A stretch of DNA of 64,000 nucleotides from Thalassotalea_A litorea (GCF_043642205.1 NZ_JBHZSG010000001.1:186001-250000); one strand, 5' to 3'; shown: positions 52,039 through 61,691, numbered from the stretch's first letter. Notes: generated by a model not told the origin, from the sequence alone. Made by a program: numbers and translations.

Positions 52039-52869
52039 ATGAGCCAGCAGAAACAGCGCGCTTTTTTAAAGTGGGCAGGTGGTAAATATACCCTCAGTGA
52101 TACAATCAGTAAGATGCTGCCTAAAGGTGGCCGCTTAATTGAACCCTTTGCTGGTGCTGCCAGTGTGTATTTGAATACCCGCTACTCACAATATCTGCTT
52201 AATGACATCAATCGAGATTTAATTAATCTCTATAAGGTGTTACAAAATAACTCTGAACAGTTCATTATCGATGCCAAAGCATTGTTCACCCCTGAGCAAA
52301 ATCTTGCAGAACAATATTACCTACATCGAAAAGCATTTAACGAGACCGATGATCCTTATTTGCGTTCTTTGTTATTTCTTTATATGAACCGTCATGGCTA
52401 TAACGGATTGTGTCGTTACAATAGTAAAGGTGGCTATAACGTTCCGTTTGGGAAATATAAGCGGCCATATTTTCCCCAGGATGAACTCACTGCATTTGCG
52501 CAAAAGGCAAAAGTGACAGAGTTTGTCTGTGAAAACTATCGCGATACGTTTGCAAGAGCAGAAGATGGTGATGTCATCTATTGTGATCCCCCATATGTGC
52601 CGCTGAGCAAAACTGCCAGCTTTACCAGTTATGCTGGCAATGGCTTCGGTCTGGACGAGCAGGCAGATTTAGCTAATGCCGCCGAAGAGATAACTCAGGA
52701 AAAACGGGTAACGGTTTTGATTTCTAATCATGATACCATTTGGACCCGAAAAATTTATGAACATGCCGATAAGATAAAAGCGATTAAGGTCGCTCGCACC
52801 ATTTCGCAAAAAGGAAGTAAGCGCAATAAAGTAGGCGAATTACTGGCGCTCTATAAGCCTAAAGTTTAA
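52039..52869 (+). CDS. dam: DNA adenine methylase Dam (GATC)
   Basis: Dam methylates adenine in GATC and directs MutHL mismatch repair and replication timing. The FLKWAGGKYTL SAM motif at the N-terminus, the FAGAASVYLN motif and the catalytic DPPY (in IYCDPPYVPLS, about residue 180) are present. 276 aa, close to E. coli (278). It sits directly behind aroB. Confidence 0.97.
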   Translation: MSQQKQRAFLKWAGGKYTLSDTISKMLPKGGRLIEPFAGAASVYLNTRYSQYLLNDINRDLINLYKVLQNNSEQFIIDAKALFTPEQNLAEQYYLHRKAFNETDDPYLRSLLFLYMNRHGYNGLCRYNSKGGYNVPFGKYKRPYFPQDELTAFAQKAKVTEFVCENYRDTFARAEDGDVIYCDPPYVPLSKTASFTSYAGNGFGLDEQADLANAAEEITQEKRVTVLISNHDTIWTRKIYEHADKIKAIKVARTISQKGSKRNKVGELLALYKPKV

Positions 52870-52875
52870 GCTTTT

Positions 52876-53169
52876 TTATTGGGCACTGTCCAACACCAGC
52901 GTAACGACCCATACCAGACTTAATACAAACACGATGACGGCAATTAAGCCGACAATGATAAATTGTAACGCGCTACCACTTTCAAAATCCTGAACGCGAT
53001 TCTTTTCACTTTGCACACCAAAAAATGCCGCGATAACACTAGATAAGGTGCGCCATATGCCGCGATTACTTTTAGAGGCATAAATATTTGACGCGTTAAT
53101 CCCTCGCATTCGACTAAGCTGGAAACCTAGTTTCTCCAGCATAACCTTCCAATTGAACCCTAAGTGCAT
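52876..53169 (-). CDS. DUF2970 membrane protein
   Basis: A 97-residue protein with the DUF2970 pattern TLSSVIAAFFGVQSEKNR...DF..G and one C-terminal membrane helix (FIIVGLIAVIVFVLSLVWVV). The function of the family is unknown. This copy has an N-terminal extension of about 35 residues before the domain; an internal start is possible. It converges on dam with 6 nt between the stops. Confidence 0.8.
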   Translation of the reverse strand: MHLGFNWKVMLEKLGFQLSRMRGINASNIYASKSNRGIWRTLSSVIAAFFGVQSEKNRVQDFESGSALQFIIVGLIAVIVFVLSLVWVVTLVLDSAQ

Positions 53170-53226
53170 GGTCTGTATCCCTAACGTTTATTGTACTTCA
53201 CAGCATCGGCGATTACGTAGCTCGAT

Positions 53227-54144
53227 TCAAGTATGGTTTAGCGCTTCTAAATAGGCTTCTAAAATTAAATTACTACGAGCGCCTTTGCGGGTGATCGCAC
53301 TAAACTGAGTAGTGAAATGGCGATTACGTTCATCGACGGCGCGCATTTTATCCTCTTTGATCCAGCGCTCGGCAAAGTGGGTCGGTAAAAACCCAATAAA
53401 ACGCCCGGTTAATATCAAGAAAGCTATGCCTTCTCGGTCCGTTGACGTTGCGGTTGCATTCAACAGCAGTTGTTGCTGTTTATTTTCTTGGGATTGAGGG
53501 TAGGTTGGTACGACCGCATCATAGCCGGTTAATGCCTGATCGCTGATCATACTCAGGTCTTTATCAAACAATGGGTGGTTTGTGGCACAGTAAAGCAGCG
53601 ATCTTTCCTGATATAGTTTGAAATAGTTTAGCCCAGCGATACTGCGCAGGTACGGAACAATGCCAATATGCAGATGACCATCAAGAATGCCGGACTCTAT
53701 CTCTTCGGGTGGGATCATTGAAATATTGATGGTGACTTTAGGGGCCTGATGTTTAAGTCGTCGTATCGCCTCGGTGATACGCATTTGTGGCACTGTCACC
53801 ATATTGTCGGTTATGCCAATATTCAACTCACCGTTTAACTCGGTGTTGATGCCATTAACCTGGGCTCGAAATGTTTCCAGGCTGGCTAGAAGCTGCAAAG
53901 TCGATTGGTATACCTGTTGTCCTTGCTCAGTCACTGAAAAACCCGCGCGGCCGCGATGACACAAACGCATCGCTAATAAAGACTCCAACTCACTAATTGC
54001 TTGCGATATTGCTGGCTTTGATATGTTTAGGTCGACTTCGGCATTGGCAAAACCACCATTCTCCACCACCGATTTATAAATTCGTAGTAAGCGAATGTGG
54101 CTATCGCCTAATTGTTTCGGCAATAACGTTGTATTTTGAACCAT
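53227..54144 (-). CDS. LysR-type transcriptional regulator (candidate regulator of the divergent amine catabolism operon)
   Basis: The N-terminal winged HTH (residues about 15-75, DLNISKPAISQAISELESLLA) and the C-terminal periplasmic-binding-like effector domain are typical LysR features. It is divergent from the omega-aminotransferase operon, like BauR beside bauA in Pseudomonas, which suggests it senses beta-alanine or a related amine. That functional link is an inference from position. 305 aa. Confidence 0.85.
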   Translation of the reverse strand: MVQNTTLLPKQLGDSHIRLLRIYKSVVENGGFANAEVDLNISKPAISQAISELESLLAMRLCHRGRAGFSVTEQGQQVYQSTLQLLASLETFRAQVNGINTELNGELNIGITDNMVTVPQMRITEAIRRLKHQAPKVTINISMIPPEEIESGILDGHLHIGIVPYLRSIAGLNYFKLYQERSLLYCATNHPLFDKDLSMISDQALTGYDAVVPTYPQSQENKQQQLLLNATATSTDREGIAFLILTGRFIGFLPTHFAERWIKEDKMRAVDERNRHFTTQFSAITRKGARSNLILEAYLEALNHT

Positions 54145-54151
54145 AGATTTT

Positions 54152-54201
54152 ATTAGTTAACTAATTCATTAACCTTACTTTATTAAATATGGATTTAATA
54201 A
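54152..54201. promoter_or_regulatory. Two palindromes in the LysR/aminotransferase divergent region
   Basis: ATTAGTTAACTAAT (54152-54165) is a perfect 14-bp palindrome just upstream of the LysR start. TTATTAAAT-ATGG-ATTTAATAA (54180-54201) is a perfect 9-bp inverted repeat. Both have the AT-rich dyad form bound by LysR regulators. Confidence 0.6.
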
Positions 54202-54286
54202 TCTATATTTTCATCAATAATGAGTCTATTAACATCAACAATGCCCAGATGAATAATCACTGATTGCTGGTTAAAAGGTAACAATA

Positions 54287-55624
54287 ATGACTACTGACAA
54301 TAAATTATGTGGACTTAGCAAGGCACAATTGGATGCTCACTGGATGCCGTTCACTGGCAACCGACAGTTCAAACAGGATCCAAGGCTTATTACCGGTGCC
54401 GAAGGCCGTTATTATACCGATAGTGAAGGGCGGAAAATTTTTGATGGTTTATCCGGGCTATGGACCTGTGGTGCGGGGCATGGCCGTCGGGAAATTGCAG
54501 AGGCAATCTCGAAACAGGCCCTGTCTCTGGATTATTCGCCAGCGTTTCAATTTGGTCAGCCTAAATCCTTTGAACTGGCGCACCGCATCAGTGAGTGGAT
54601 GCCAGAGGACCTGAATCGGGTTTTCTTTACCGGATCCGGTTCCGAGTCGGTTGAAACCGCGCTTAAAATTGCCCGTGGTTACTGGCGCAAAAAAGGTCAG
54701 GCAAGTAAAACTCGCTTTATCGGTCGAGCCAAAGGCTACCATGGTGTGAACTGGGGTGGTATCAGCGTCGGTGGTATCGGTCCTAATCGTGCCCTTTATG
54801 GTCAAGGGATTGATGCTATCCACTTGCCGCATACCATGTTACCGGAAAATGTTTTTACTCAAGGGATGCCACAAACTGGAGCTCATCTGGCGTTGGAGCT
54901 TGAGCAGCAAATTGCATTGCATGACGCGAGCAATATCGCGGCGGTGATTGTTGAGCCCATGGCGGGTTCGGCCGGGGTAATTCCGCCCCCGATAGGTTAT
55001 CTGAAAAAGCTTCGGGAAATCTGTGATCGTCACAATATTTTGCTTATTTTCGATGAAGTTATTACCGCTTTTGGCCGCGTCGGTAGCAAAACTGGTGCTG
55101 AAGAATTCGATGTCACCCCAGATCTGATGACGATTGCCAAGCAAATCACCAATGGTGTGGTGCCCATGGGGGCGGTTATCGCCAGACAGGAGATTTACGA
55201 TACGTTTATGGAGACCGGTGGTCCTGATTACATGCTCGAACTACCGCACGGTTACACCTATTCGGCCCATCCTGTTGCCTGCGCTGCGGCATTAGCAACC
55301 TTAGATATTCTTGAAAACGAACAACTGATCGAGCGTTCAGCACAATTAGCACCAGTGTTCGCCGACAAATTACACAGCCTTAAAGGTGCGAGTCACGTAA
55401 CCGATATTCGTAATTACGGTCTTGCCGGTGGTTTAACCATCGCTGCAAAAGATGGTCAACCAGGACTTAGACCTTATGAAATTGCCATGAATTGCTGGCA
55501 AAAAGGATTCTATGTTCGTTACGGTGGCGATACCATCCAGCTCGGTTTGCCGTTTACCACGCAAGCCGATGAAATCGATTTATTAATCAATGCCCTGGGC
55601 GACGCCCTGGGTGAAACCGAATAA
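54287..55624 (+). CDS. Omega-amino acid (beta-alanine) : pyruvate aminotransferase
   Basis: Class III PLP aminotransferase. The N-terminus LDAHWMPFTGNRQFK and FDGLSGLWTCGAGHGR are typical of omega-amino acid:pyruvate transaminases (BauA/OAPT type). The Schiff-base Lys is in TIAKQITNGVVPMG and the PLP Asp in IFDEVITAFGRVG. It probably converts beta-alanine plus pyruvate to malonate semialdehyde plus alanine. The following mmsA-like gene would consume the product. Putrescine or other omega-amines are alternative substrates. 445 aa. Confidence 0.9.
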   Translation: MTTDNKLCGLSKAQLDAHWMPFTGNRQFKQDPRLITGAEGRYYTDSEGRKIFDGLSGLWTCGAGHGRREIAEAISKQALSLDYSPAFQFGQPKSFELAHRISEWMPEDLNRVFFTGSGSESVETALKIARGYWRKKGQASKTRFIGRAKGYHGVNWGGISVGGIGPNRALYGQGIDAIHLPHTMLPENVFTQGMPQTGAHLALELEQQIALHDASNIAAVIVEPMAGSAGVIPPPIGYLKKLREICDRHNILLIFDEVITAFGRVGSKTGAEEFDVTPDLMTIAKQITNGVVPMGAVIARQEIYDTFMETGGPDYMLELPHGYTYSAHPVACAAALATLDILENEQLIERSAQLAPVFADKLHSLKGASHVTDIRNYGLAGGLTIAAKDGQPGLRPYEIAMNCWQKGFYVRYGGDTIQLGLPFTTQADEIDLLINALGDALGETE

Positions 55625-55654
55625 TTCCTAAACTTTGAAGTAAGTGAGAAAACT

Positions 55655-57145
55655 ATGTCCATTATCGGCCACTTAATTAACGGCGAAGACATTCAATTAG
55701 ACGAACCGAAGCAAGCGGTATTTAATCCTGCGACTGGCAAAGCAGAAAAATCTGTATTACTGGCCAGTGTAGCGACGGTTGAAGAAGCAATCGCCAGTGC
55801 CGAAGCGGCGTTTCCAGCCTGGCGGGCTACGCCACCCATTAAGCGGGCTCGTATCATGTTTCGCTTCAAAGAATTACTGGAACAAAATGCCGATGAAATT
55901 TGTCGTCTGATCGGTGAAGAACACGGTAAAATCAGCCATGATGCCGCTGGTGAACTACAACGGGGTATCGAAAATGTCGAATTTGCTTGTGCTGCGCCGC
56001 ATTTACTCAAAGGCGAACACAGTCGCAACGTCGGTCCAGGCATAGATTCCTGGAGCGAATTTCAACCGTTAGGTGTCGTAGCGGGTATTACCCCATTTAA
56101 CTTTCCGGCAATGGTCCCTATGTGGATGTTCCCTCTGGCAATTGTCTGCGGTAACACCTTTATCTTAAAACCATCGGAGCGTGATCCAAGCTCAACCCTG
56201 TTTATCGCGAAGCTACTTCACGAAGCTGGGTTACCGCCAGGCGTGTTAAACGTCGTTAATGGCGATAAAGTCGCTGTTGATACCTTACTCACTGACGAGC
56301 GAGTTAAAGCGGTCAGCTTTGTCGGTTCGACACCTATTGCCGAATACATTTATGCCACCGCAAGTGCACATGGCAAACGCTGTCAGGCATTAGGTGGTGC
56401 GAAAAACCACGCGATTATTATGCCTGATGCGGACATGGATAATGCGGTGAACCAATTGCTGGGCGCAGCGTTTGGCTCATCTGGCGAACGTTGTATGGCG
56501 TTGTCCGTTGCTGTTGCCGTTGGCGATGCTGCCGGTGATGCATTGGTTGAGAAGATGAAAACCGCGATGCAAGGTTTAAAAGTTGGCGCATACTCGGATG
56601 CCAGTAATGATTTTGGTCCGGTTATTACTTGCCAGCATAAAGATCGCGTCAATGGTCTTATCAATAGTGCTCAGGAGCAAGGTGCAAACGTTGTTGTCGA
56701 TGGCCGTAACCCTCAGGTTGAAGGTCACCCCGATGGCTATTTTGTTGGTGCGACATTAATTGATGGCGTAACACCGGATATGGACAGTTACAAAGTCGAA
56801 ATTTTTGGACCTGTACTGCAAGTGGTTCGTGTCAAAACCATGCAAGAAGCTATGCAACTGATAGATGATCACGAATACGGTAATGGGACTTGTATCTTTA
56901 CCCGTGATGGTGAAGCGGCTCGCTATTTCTCGGACCACATTCAAGTCGGTATGGTCGGTATTAATGTGCCTTTACCAGTGCCGGTGGCGTATCATAGTTT
57001 TGGCGGTTGGAAGCGCTCCTTATTTGGTGATTTGCATGCTTATGGACCAGACGGTATCCGTTTTTATACCAAGCGTAAAACCATTACTCAGCGCTGGCCG
57101 TCAAGTGGCGTCCGTGAAGGCGTAAGTTTCTCGTTTCCGAGTTAA
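55655..57145 (+). CDS. mmsA: CoA-acylating (methyl)malonate-semialdehyde dehydrogenase
   Basis: This aldehyde dehydrogenase converts malonate or methylmalonate semialdehyde to acetyl-CoA or propionyl-CoA. It has the CoA-dependent signature: the catalytic Cys in SSGERCMALS, and ALGGAKNHAIIMPDAD, where an Asn replaces the usual general-base Glu. 496 aa. It follows the aminotransferase by 30 nt and so probably acts on its product. Confidence 0.93.
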   Translation: MSIIGHLINGEDIQLDEPKQAVFNPATGKAEKSVLLASVATVEEAIASAEAAFPAWRATPPIKRARIMFRFKELLEQNADEICRLIGEEHGKISHDAAGELQRGIENVEFACAAPHLLKGEHSRNVGPGIDSWSEFQPLGVVAGITPFNFPAMVPMWMFPLAIVCGNTFILKPSERDPSSTLFIAKLLHEAGLPPGVLNVVNGDKVAVDTLLTDERVKAVSFVGSTPIAEYIYATASAHGKRCQALGGAKNHAIIMPDADMDNAVNQLLGAAFGSSGERCMALSVAVAVGDAAGDALVEKMKTAMQGLKVGAYSDASNDFGPVITCQHKDRVNGLINSAQEQGANVVVDGRNPQVEGHPDGYFVGATLIDGVTPDMDSYKVEIFGPVLQVVRVKTMQEAMQLIDDHEYGNGTCIFTRDGEAARYFSDHIQVGMVGINVPLPVPVAYHSFGGWKRSLFGDLHAYGPDGIRFYTKRKTITQRWPSSGVREGVSFSFPS

Positions 57146-57165
57146 CCGTAAGTCTTCCCATATTA

Positions 57166-57203
57166 TCTGTTTTAGTGGCAATGCTCATTGCCATTAAAGC
57201 AGA
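57166..57203 (+). repeat. 18-bp near-perfect hairpin between mmsA and the cupin gene
   Basis: Arms 57166-57183 and 57186-57203 pair over 18 bp with a 2-nt loop. The two non-Watson-Crick positions are G-U on the plus strand, so the structure fits the plus-strand mRNA. No T-tract follows. It may be a processing or stability hairpin, or an attenuating terminator. Confidence 0.75.
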
Positions 57204-57270
57204 CACACGCTCAGTAAAATAGTCACAACAAAAGTGAAACTAACACCGGCAACAGAGACACGAAAAATTT

Positions 57271-57978
57271 ATGTCCAATGAAGTGAAAATTTACTCAACG
57301 TTAACTCAGCCATTAGCGACAGAAGCCGATGAATTGAGTGCCGATATGTTCGAATCTGCCATACCTACCCAACATACTCAGGAATTTTTTAGTGATGAAG
57401 AGCGGGGGATTTATGTCGGCTTGTGGGATACCACCTCGATGCGTGAAACTGCAGGACCATATCCGATGGAGGAGTTCATGGTGGTTCTGGAAGGCAAAGC
57501 CGATATCGCACTGGCGACAGGCAGTATGCGTCAGGTGCAGACCGACGAAGGGTTTGTGATCCCGCATGGAACCGATTGTCAGTGGCAGCAACAGGGATAT
57601 TTGAAAAAGCTGTTTGTGATTGTGGATAACCCGACTATTTGTCCGTCCAATGCACAGGCAACCGATATTCAAATTTTTGGTCCGAATTATAACGATGTGC
57701 CGTATGTAAATGAGGCAAAAAGTTTTTCGGTATACTCCTGGTCGGAATTTACCCACGCCAAACGCAATAATCTTCGAGCTTCGTTGGCGGCTGTTTATTG
57801 TCAGCAGGGTTGTGCCATTTATCAATCCGCCGCGTCAACGTCCGACGCTGCGCAAAATCAGTGTCAAAGTGCTCAGGTGATGCTCATTGAACAGTTTAAC
57901 TCGGAAAATCTGAATTTTCTCAGTCATTCCAGTGGTTATGTGGTGTTAATCAATATATCAGATAACGGCCAGAGCTAA
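57271..57978 (+). CDS. Cupin-domain protein of the amine catabolism operon
   Basis: A 235-residue protein whose N-terminal half (residues about 45-125) is a cupin_3/DUF861-like barrel: MRETAGPYPMEEFMVVLEG followed by EGFVIPHGTDCQW. The C-terminal half is a second, more divergent barrel-like region. Pseudomonas bau operons also contain a cupin gene (bauB), whose exact reaction is unclear. It lacks the classic histidine cluster, so metal binding is uncertain. Confidence 0.7.
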   Translation: MSNEVKIYSTLTQPLATEADELSADMFESAIPTQHTQEFFSDEERGIYVGLWDTTSMRETAGPYPMEEFMVVLEGKADIALATGSMRQVQTDEGFVIPHGTDCQWQQQGYLKKLFVIVDNPTICPSNAQATDIQIFGPNYNDVPYVNEAKSFSVYSWSEFTHAKRNNLRASLAAVYCQQGCAIYQSAASTSDAAQNQCQSAQVMLIEQFNSENLNFLSHSSGYVVLINISDNGQS

Positions 57979-58092
57979 ATGCCGGGGATATTGACCCTAA
58001 AGCAAAAAAATGAACATAATAGGTTAAGTGTTCAATAAATTTAACAATTGAATCATCCAGTTAATTTAACAGGGAATCGCGTAGGCAGTATT

Positions 58093-59568
58093 ATGACTTT
58101 TACACATTATATTGACGGACAATGGCAACAAGCGGATAGCCAAGGTTCGTTCGCTACCATTAATCCAGCCACACAGCAGCCGATTAAAGACGTAGCTGCT
58201 GGCAATAAGGCGGATATTGATAAGGCCGTAAGTGCGGCGAGAAATGCCTTTGACCATGGCCCATGGCCGAGACTGTCCGGTAAAGAACGTGGTGCTTATT
58301 TGCGTAAAATCGCCGCGTTAATTAACGAGCGTTTAACCGAGCTAGCAAAGCTGGAAGTGGAAGATAATGGCAAACCCTATCCTGAGGCCGAATGGGATAT
58401 TGAAGATACTGCCGGTTGTTTCGAATTTTATGCCTCACTTGCCGAACAGATGGATGAGCAGGATGATGACGTTATCGAAGTACCTGAATCCAGATTTACC
58501 AGCAAGGCCGTTAAAGAGCCTGTCGGTGTCGCCGGTGCGATTATTCCCTGGAATTTTCCGATGCTTATGGCAGCCTGGAAAGTTGCCCCGGCATTAGCCG
58601 CCGGCTGTACCATGGTATTGAAACCTTCGGAAGTCACACCTTTGACCGCGATAGCACTGGCACAGATTGCCGAGCAGGCTGAGTTACCGCCTGGGGTACT
58701 TAATATTGTCACTGGCACAGGACCGGACGCGGGACAGCCGTTAGCAGAACATCCTGACGTCGATAAAATGGCGTTTACCGGATCGGTGCCAACGGGCAGT
58801 CGAATTATGGCGATGGCCGCTAATCAGGTGAAAAACATCAGCCTTGAATTGGGGGGGAAATCGCCGTTAATCATATTCTCAGATACCGATATCGAACAAG
58901 CCGTAGAGTGGATCATGTTTGGTATTTTCTGGAATCAGGGCCAGGTTTGCTCAGCCACTTCCCGAGTTCTGGTGGAACAATCACTGTACCCGAAATTAAT
59001 GGAACGCCTGATAGCGGAAGCGAAAAAAATCACCATAGGCGAAGGTAATGAAGATGGCGTTTTACTGGGGCCACTGGTCAATCAAAGTCAATATGAGAAA
59101 GTGTTGGCGGCAATCGAAAAAGGTCAGCAAGAAGGAGCAACTCTCGCCTACGGCGGTGAGCGTCCAGAACATCTGCCAACAGGCTACTATGTGAAACCCA
59201 CCATTTTTACCGATGTGCCGGAAGATTCGTGGATCTGGAAAGAAGAAATTTTTGGCCCTGTGGTGTGCGTCAAGCCATTTACCACAGAAGCAGAAGCCGT
59301 TGCGCTGGCCAATGATAGCCGTTTTGGTCTTGCTGGTGCTGTGATGTCGAAAGATTTGCAACGCTGTGATCGCGTTGCCCGGGCATTAAGGGCGGGTATT
59401 ATTTGGGTAAATTGCTCGCAACCTACCTTTGTTGAAGCGCCATGGGGCGGTTACAAACAGTCAGGTATTGGCCGAGAGCTGGGAACCTGGGGTTTAAATA
59501 ACTATCTGGAAACCAAACAAATTACGTCTTACGATCCAGAGCAACCATGGGGTTGGTACATTAAATAA
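58093..59568 (+). CDS. NAD(P)-dependent aldehyde dehydrogenase (PuuC/aminoaldehyde type)
   Basis: A classical aldehyde dehydrogenase: AIIPWNFPMLMAAWK (cofactor), FTGSVPTGSRI, general-base Glu in LELGGKSP, catalytic Cys in NQGQVCSATSR. 491 aa from ATG 58093. The sequence style is that of PuuC/betaine-aldehyde-type enzymes acting on aminoaldehydes. Next to an amine oxidase, an aminoaldehyde such as 3-aminopropanal or 4-aminobutanal is the likely substrate (inference). Confidence 0.9.
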   Translation: MTFTHYIDGQWQQADSQGSFATINPATQQPIKDVAAGNKADIDKAVSAARNAFDHGPWPRLSGKERGAYLRKIAALINERLTELAKLEVEDNGKPYPEAEWDIEDTAGCFEFYASLAEQMDEQDDDVIEVPESRFTSKAVKEPVGVAGAIIPWNFPMLMAAWKVAPALAAGCTMVLKPSEVTPLTAIALAQIAEQAELPPGVLNIVTGTGPDAGQPLAEHPDVDKMAFTGSVPTGSRIMAMAANQVKNISLELGGKSPLIIFSDTDIEQAVEWIMFGIFWNQGQVCSATSRVLVEQSLYPKLMERLIAEAKKITIGEGNEDGVLLGPLVNQSQYEKVLAAIEKGQQEGATLAYGGERPEHLPTGYYVKPTIFTDVPEDSWIWKEEIFGPVVCVKPFTTEAEAVALANDSRFGLAGAVMSKDLQRCDRVARALRAGIIWVNCSQPTFVEAPWGGYKQSGIGRELGTWGLNNYLETKQITSYDPEQPWGWYIK

Positions 59569-59652
59569 ACCGGTTTGGTGGTTATCCGTAAACCACAAAA
59601 AGCTTGAAAATTACCATTTGAGCCACTAATAACAATTTAAACGAGAGGATTT

Positions 59653-61062
59653 ATGCAGTACGCCGAAGCGTTAAAAGATTCAAAATATGGTTCAGTCTGG
59701 CTCGATTCACCGGATCGTCCTGAACCAGAGCCTGCTTTGGAAGAGAACATTAGCTGCGAGTTATTAGTGGTCGGTGGCGGATTCACCGGCCTTTGGGGTG
59801 CCCTGCAAGCGAAAGAGCGTCGTCCTGATCTGGACATTGTACTTATTGAAAAAACCTTTATTGCCGATGGCGCTTCCGGGCGTAATGGTGGTTTTTTAAG
59901 TGCCGATTTAGCTCATGGCGAAGCAAACTCTGAACATCACTTTCCCGGCGAAGAAGAGATCCTGTATGAACTGGGCAAACAAAATCTTCGGGAAATGCTG
60001 GCGACCTTTAAAAAATACAATATTGACGCCCACTATGAGTGTGTCGGTGAAACCGAGGTTGCTGTTGATGAAGGCCAGCTAAAAGATCTGCGCGAATACT
60101 ACGAAGAAGAAAAAGCTGCTGGCGAAGATGTTACCTGGTTCGATGAAGAAGAAATGCAGGAACAGGTAAATTCGCCAACCTATAAAGCCGGTTTGCTGTT
60201 TCGAAACGGCCTGGATGGTATCGTAAATCCAGCGCGCATTTGCTGGGGATTAAAGCGGGTACTGCTTGAGCTGGGGGTACGCATTTATGAGCACACTCCG
60301 GTAGACAAATTGCTACCTCGCAGTCGAGGGCGAATGAAGGCGTTTTGTCCTAGTGGCATTATTACCTGTAAAAAAGTATTAATGGGTACCAACGCGTTTC
60401 GCTCTCCAGTACGACAAATTCGAAAATCGATCATTCCCGTTTGGGATTATCAAATTGCCACCGAACCACTTACTGACGAGCAATTGCAACTGATTGGCTG
60501 GGATAAATTCCACCATGCGTTGGGTGAGTTTAATAATATGTTCCACTATTATCGCCTGACCAAAGACAAGCGTATTACCTGGGGCGGCGGCGGTGCGGTT
60601 CGTTATTACTATAATAAGAATATTTCCCGACGCGACTGCGCTGATGTGCCAGAAGCTTTTGAACAATTGGCGCAAGAATTTTTCGAGACATTTCCGCTGT
60701 TAAAAGGGATCAAATTTACCCATCGCTGGAGCGGTATCATCGCTACGTCCACGCGCTTCTGTATGGTCCCGGGAAGTGCCTATGATGGTCGGGTTGCGTG
60801 GGCCGTGGGATATACTGGTCTGGGTGTCGGCGCCTCACGTTTTGGTGCTCGTATTGCCTTGGAGTTATTGGGCTATGATCCCTCAGAGATCCTCGATTTA
60901 CAGTTTGTCCAGAAAAAACCTATGCCATGGGCGCCGGAGCCTATTCGTTGGCTAGGATACAAACTGACCCATGCGGCGCTGGTGCGAGCGGATAATAATA
61001 ATGGTAAGCGCGGGTTATGGTTAAAATTATTGGATAAGCTTAATATGGGGTTTACCTGTTAA
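59653..61062 (+). CDS. FAD-dependent amine oxidoreductase (PuuB/OrdL-like)
   Basis: A DadA-like flavoprotein. The N-terminal dinucleotide fold is LLVVGGGFTGLWGALQA (about residues 36-52), then GASGRNGGFLSADLAHG. The substrate-binding cap and the C-terminal GYTGLGVGASRFGARIAL FAD loop follow. It resembles gamma-glutamylputrescine oxidase, but no puuA is nearby, so the substrate may be a free polyamine. 469 aa. A terminator follows, ending the operon. Confidence 0.85.
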   Translation: MQYAEALKDSKYGSVWLDSPDRPEPEPALEENISCELLVVGGGFTGLWGALQAKERRPDLDIVLIEKTFIADGASGRNGGFLSADLAHGEANSEHHFPGEEEILYELGKQNLREMLATFKKYNIDAHYECVGETEVAVDEGQLKDLREYYEEEKAAGEDVTWFDEEEMQEQVNSPTYKAGLLFRNGLDGIVNPARICWGLKRVLLELGVRIYEHTPVDKLLPRSRGRMKAFCPSGIITCKKVLMGTNAFRSPVRQIRKSIIPVWDYQIATEPLTDEQLQLIGWDKFHHALGEFNNMFHYYRLTKDKRITWGGGGAVRYYYNKNISRRDCADVPEAFEQLAQEFFETFPLLKGIKFTHRWSGIIATSTRFCMVPGSAYDGRVAWAVGYTGLGVGASRFGARIALELLGYDPSEILDLQFVQKKPMPWAPEPIRWLGYKLTHAALVRADNNNGKRGLWLKLLDKLNMGFTC

Positions 61063-61078
61063 CCATGATTCAGACACG

Positions 61079-61110
61079 AAAAAGCCCGGGCTTCAGACCT
61101 GGGCTTTTTT
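61079..61110 (+). terminator. Rho-independent terminator of the catabolic operon
   Basis: AAAAGCCCGGG-CTTCAGA-CCTGGGCTTTTTT: stem with one G-U and a T-run. Confidence 0.9.
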
Positions 61111-61284
61111 GATCTTATCCTACACACCCATCTAATCGAAACTTCATTACAACAATCCGGGTACGCACCATGGAATTTAATCGTTTTATGGGTTTAAGTG
61201 TTTCATTCTGGTTTCAGCGCCTCGGGATTAACCCCCACATCGGAAGTTATCTATACTGGTAATGTACCTGATGCAGGAGTGCTT

Positions 61285-61668
61285 ATGTCCAATGCTGCGC
61301 TGTTTTTTGTCGATATTTTTGCCATGCTTATGATCGTCATGGGCGTATGGATTTTTGCATTTCCGCAACCCATATACGGTTATATCGAGCGTTATCGTCA
61401 GGCATTATCCACCCATGTGCTTGCCGTGGTCGTACGATTGTTATTAGGGGTGGCATTAATTTGGGTCGCCACACAATCAAGTTTCCCTATGGTTTTTCAG
61501 ATACTTGGTAGTCTTTCCATTATCGCTGCATTGGCCTTTTTGATTATTGGACGACAGCGGTTTCAATCCATACTGAAATGGGCATTGTCTATTGGTCCGA
61601 AATATCATCATATTGCCGGCTTACTTGCCTTTATCCTGGGCGTGTTTTTGCTAAGCTCATTACATTAA
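61285..61668 (+). CDS. Small four-helix membrane protein, unknown (tandem paralogue 1)
   Basis: A 127-residue protein with about four hydrophobic helices. The start MSNAALFFVDIFAM (ATG 61285) has AGGAG upstream. It shares with the next gene an ordered set of residues: G-x-hydrophobic-x-R-aromatic, then H.LAVVVR...G.AL..ATQS, ILG..SI and GR.RF. No family name is known to me. Confidence 0.7.
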   Translation: MSNAALFFVDIFAMLMIVMGVWIFAFPQPIYGYIERYRQALSTHVLAVVVRLLLGVALIWVATQSSFPMVFQILGSLSIIAALAFLIIGRQRFQSILKWALSIGPKYHHIAGLLAFILGVFLLSSLH

Positions 61669-61691
61669 AAATTTAATTATAGGGGCAATAT

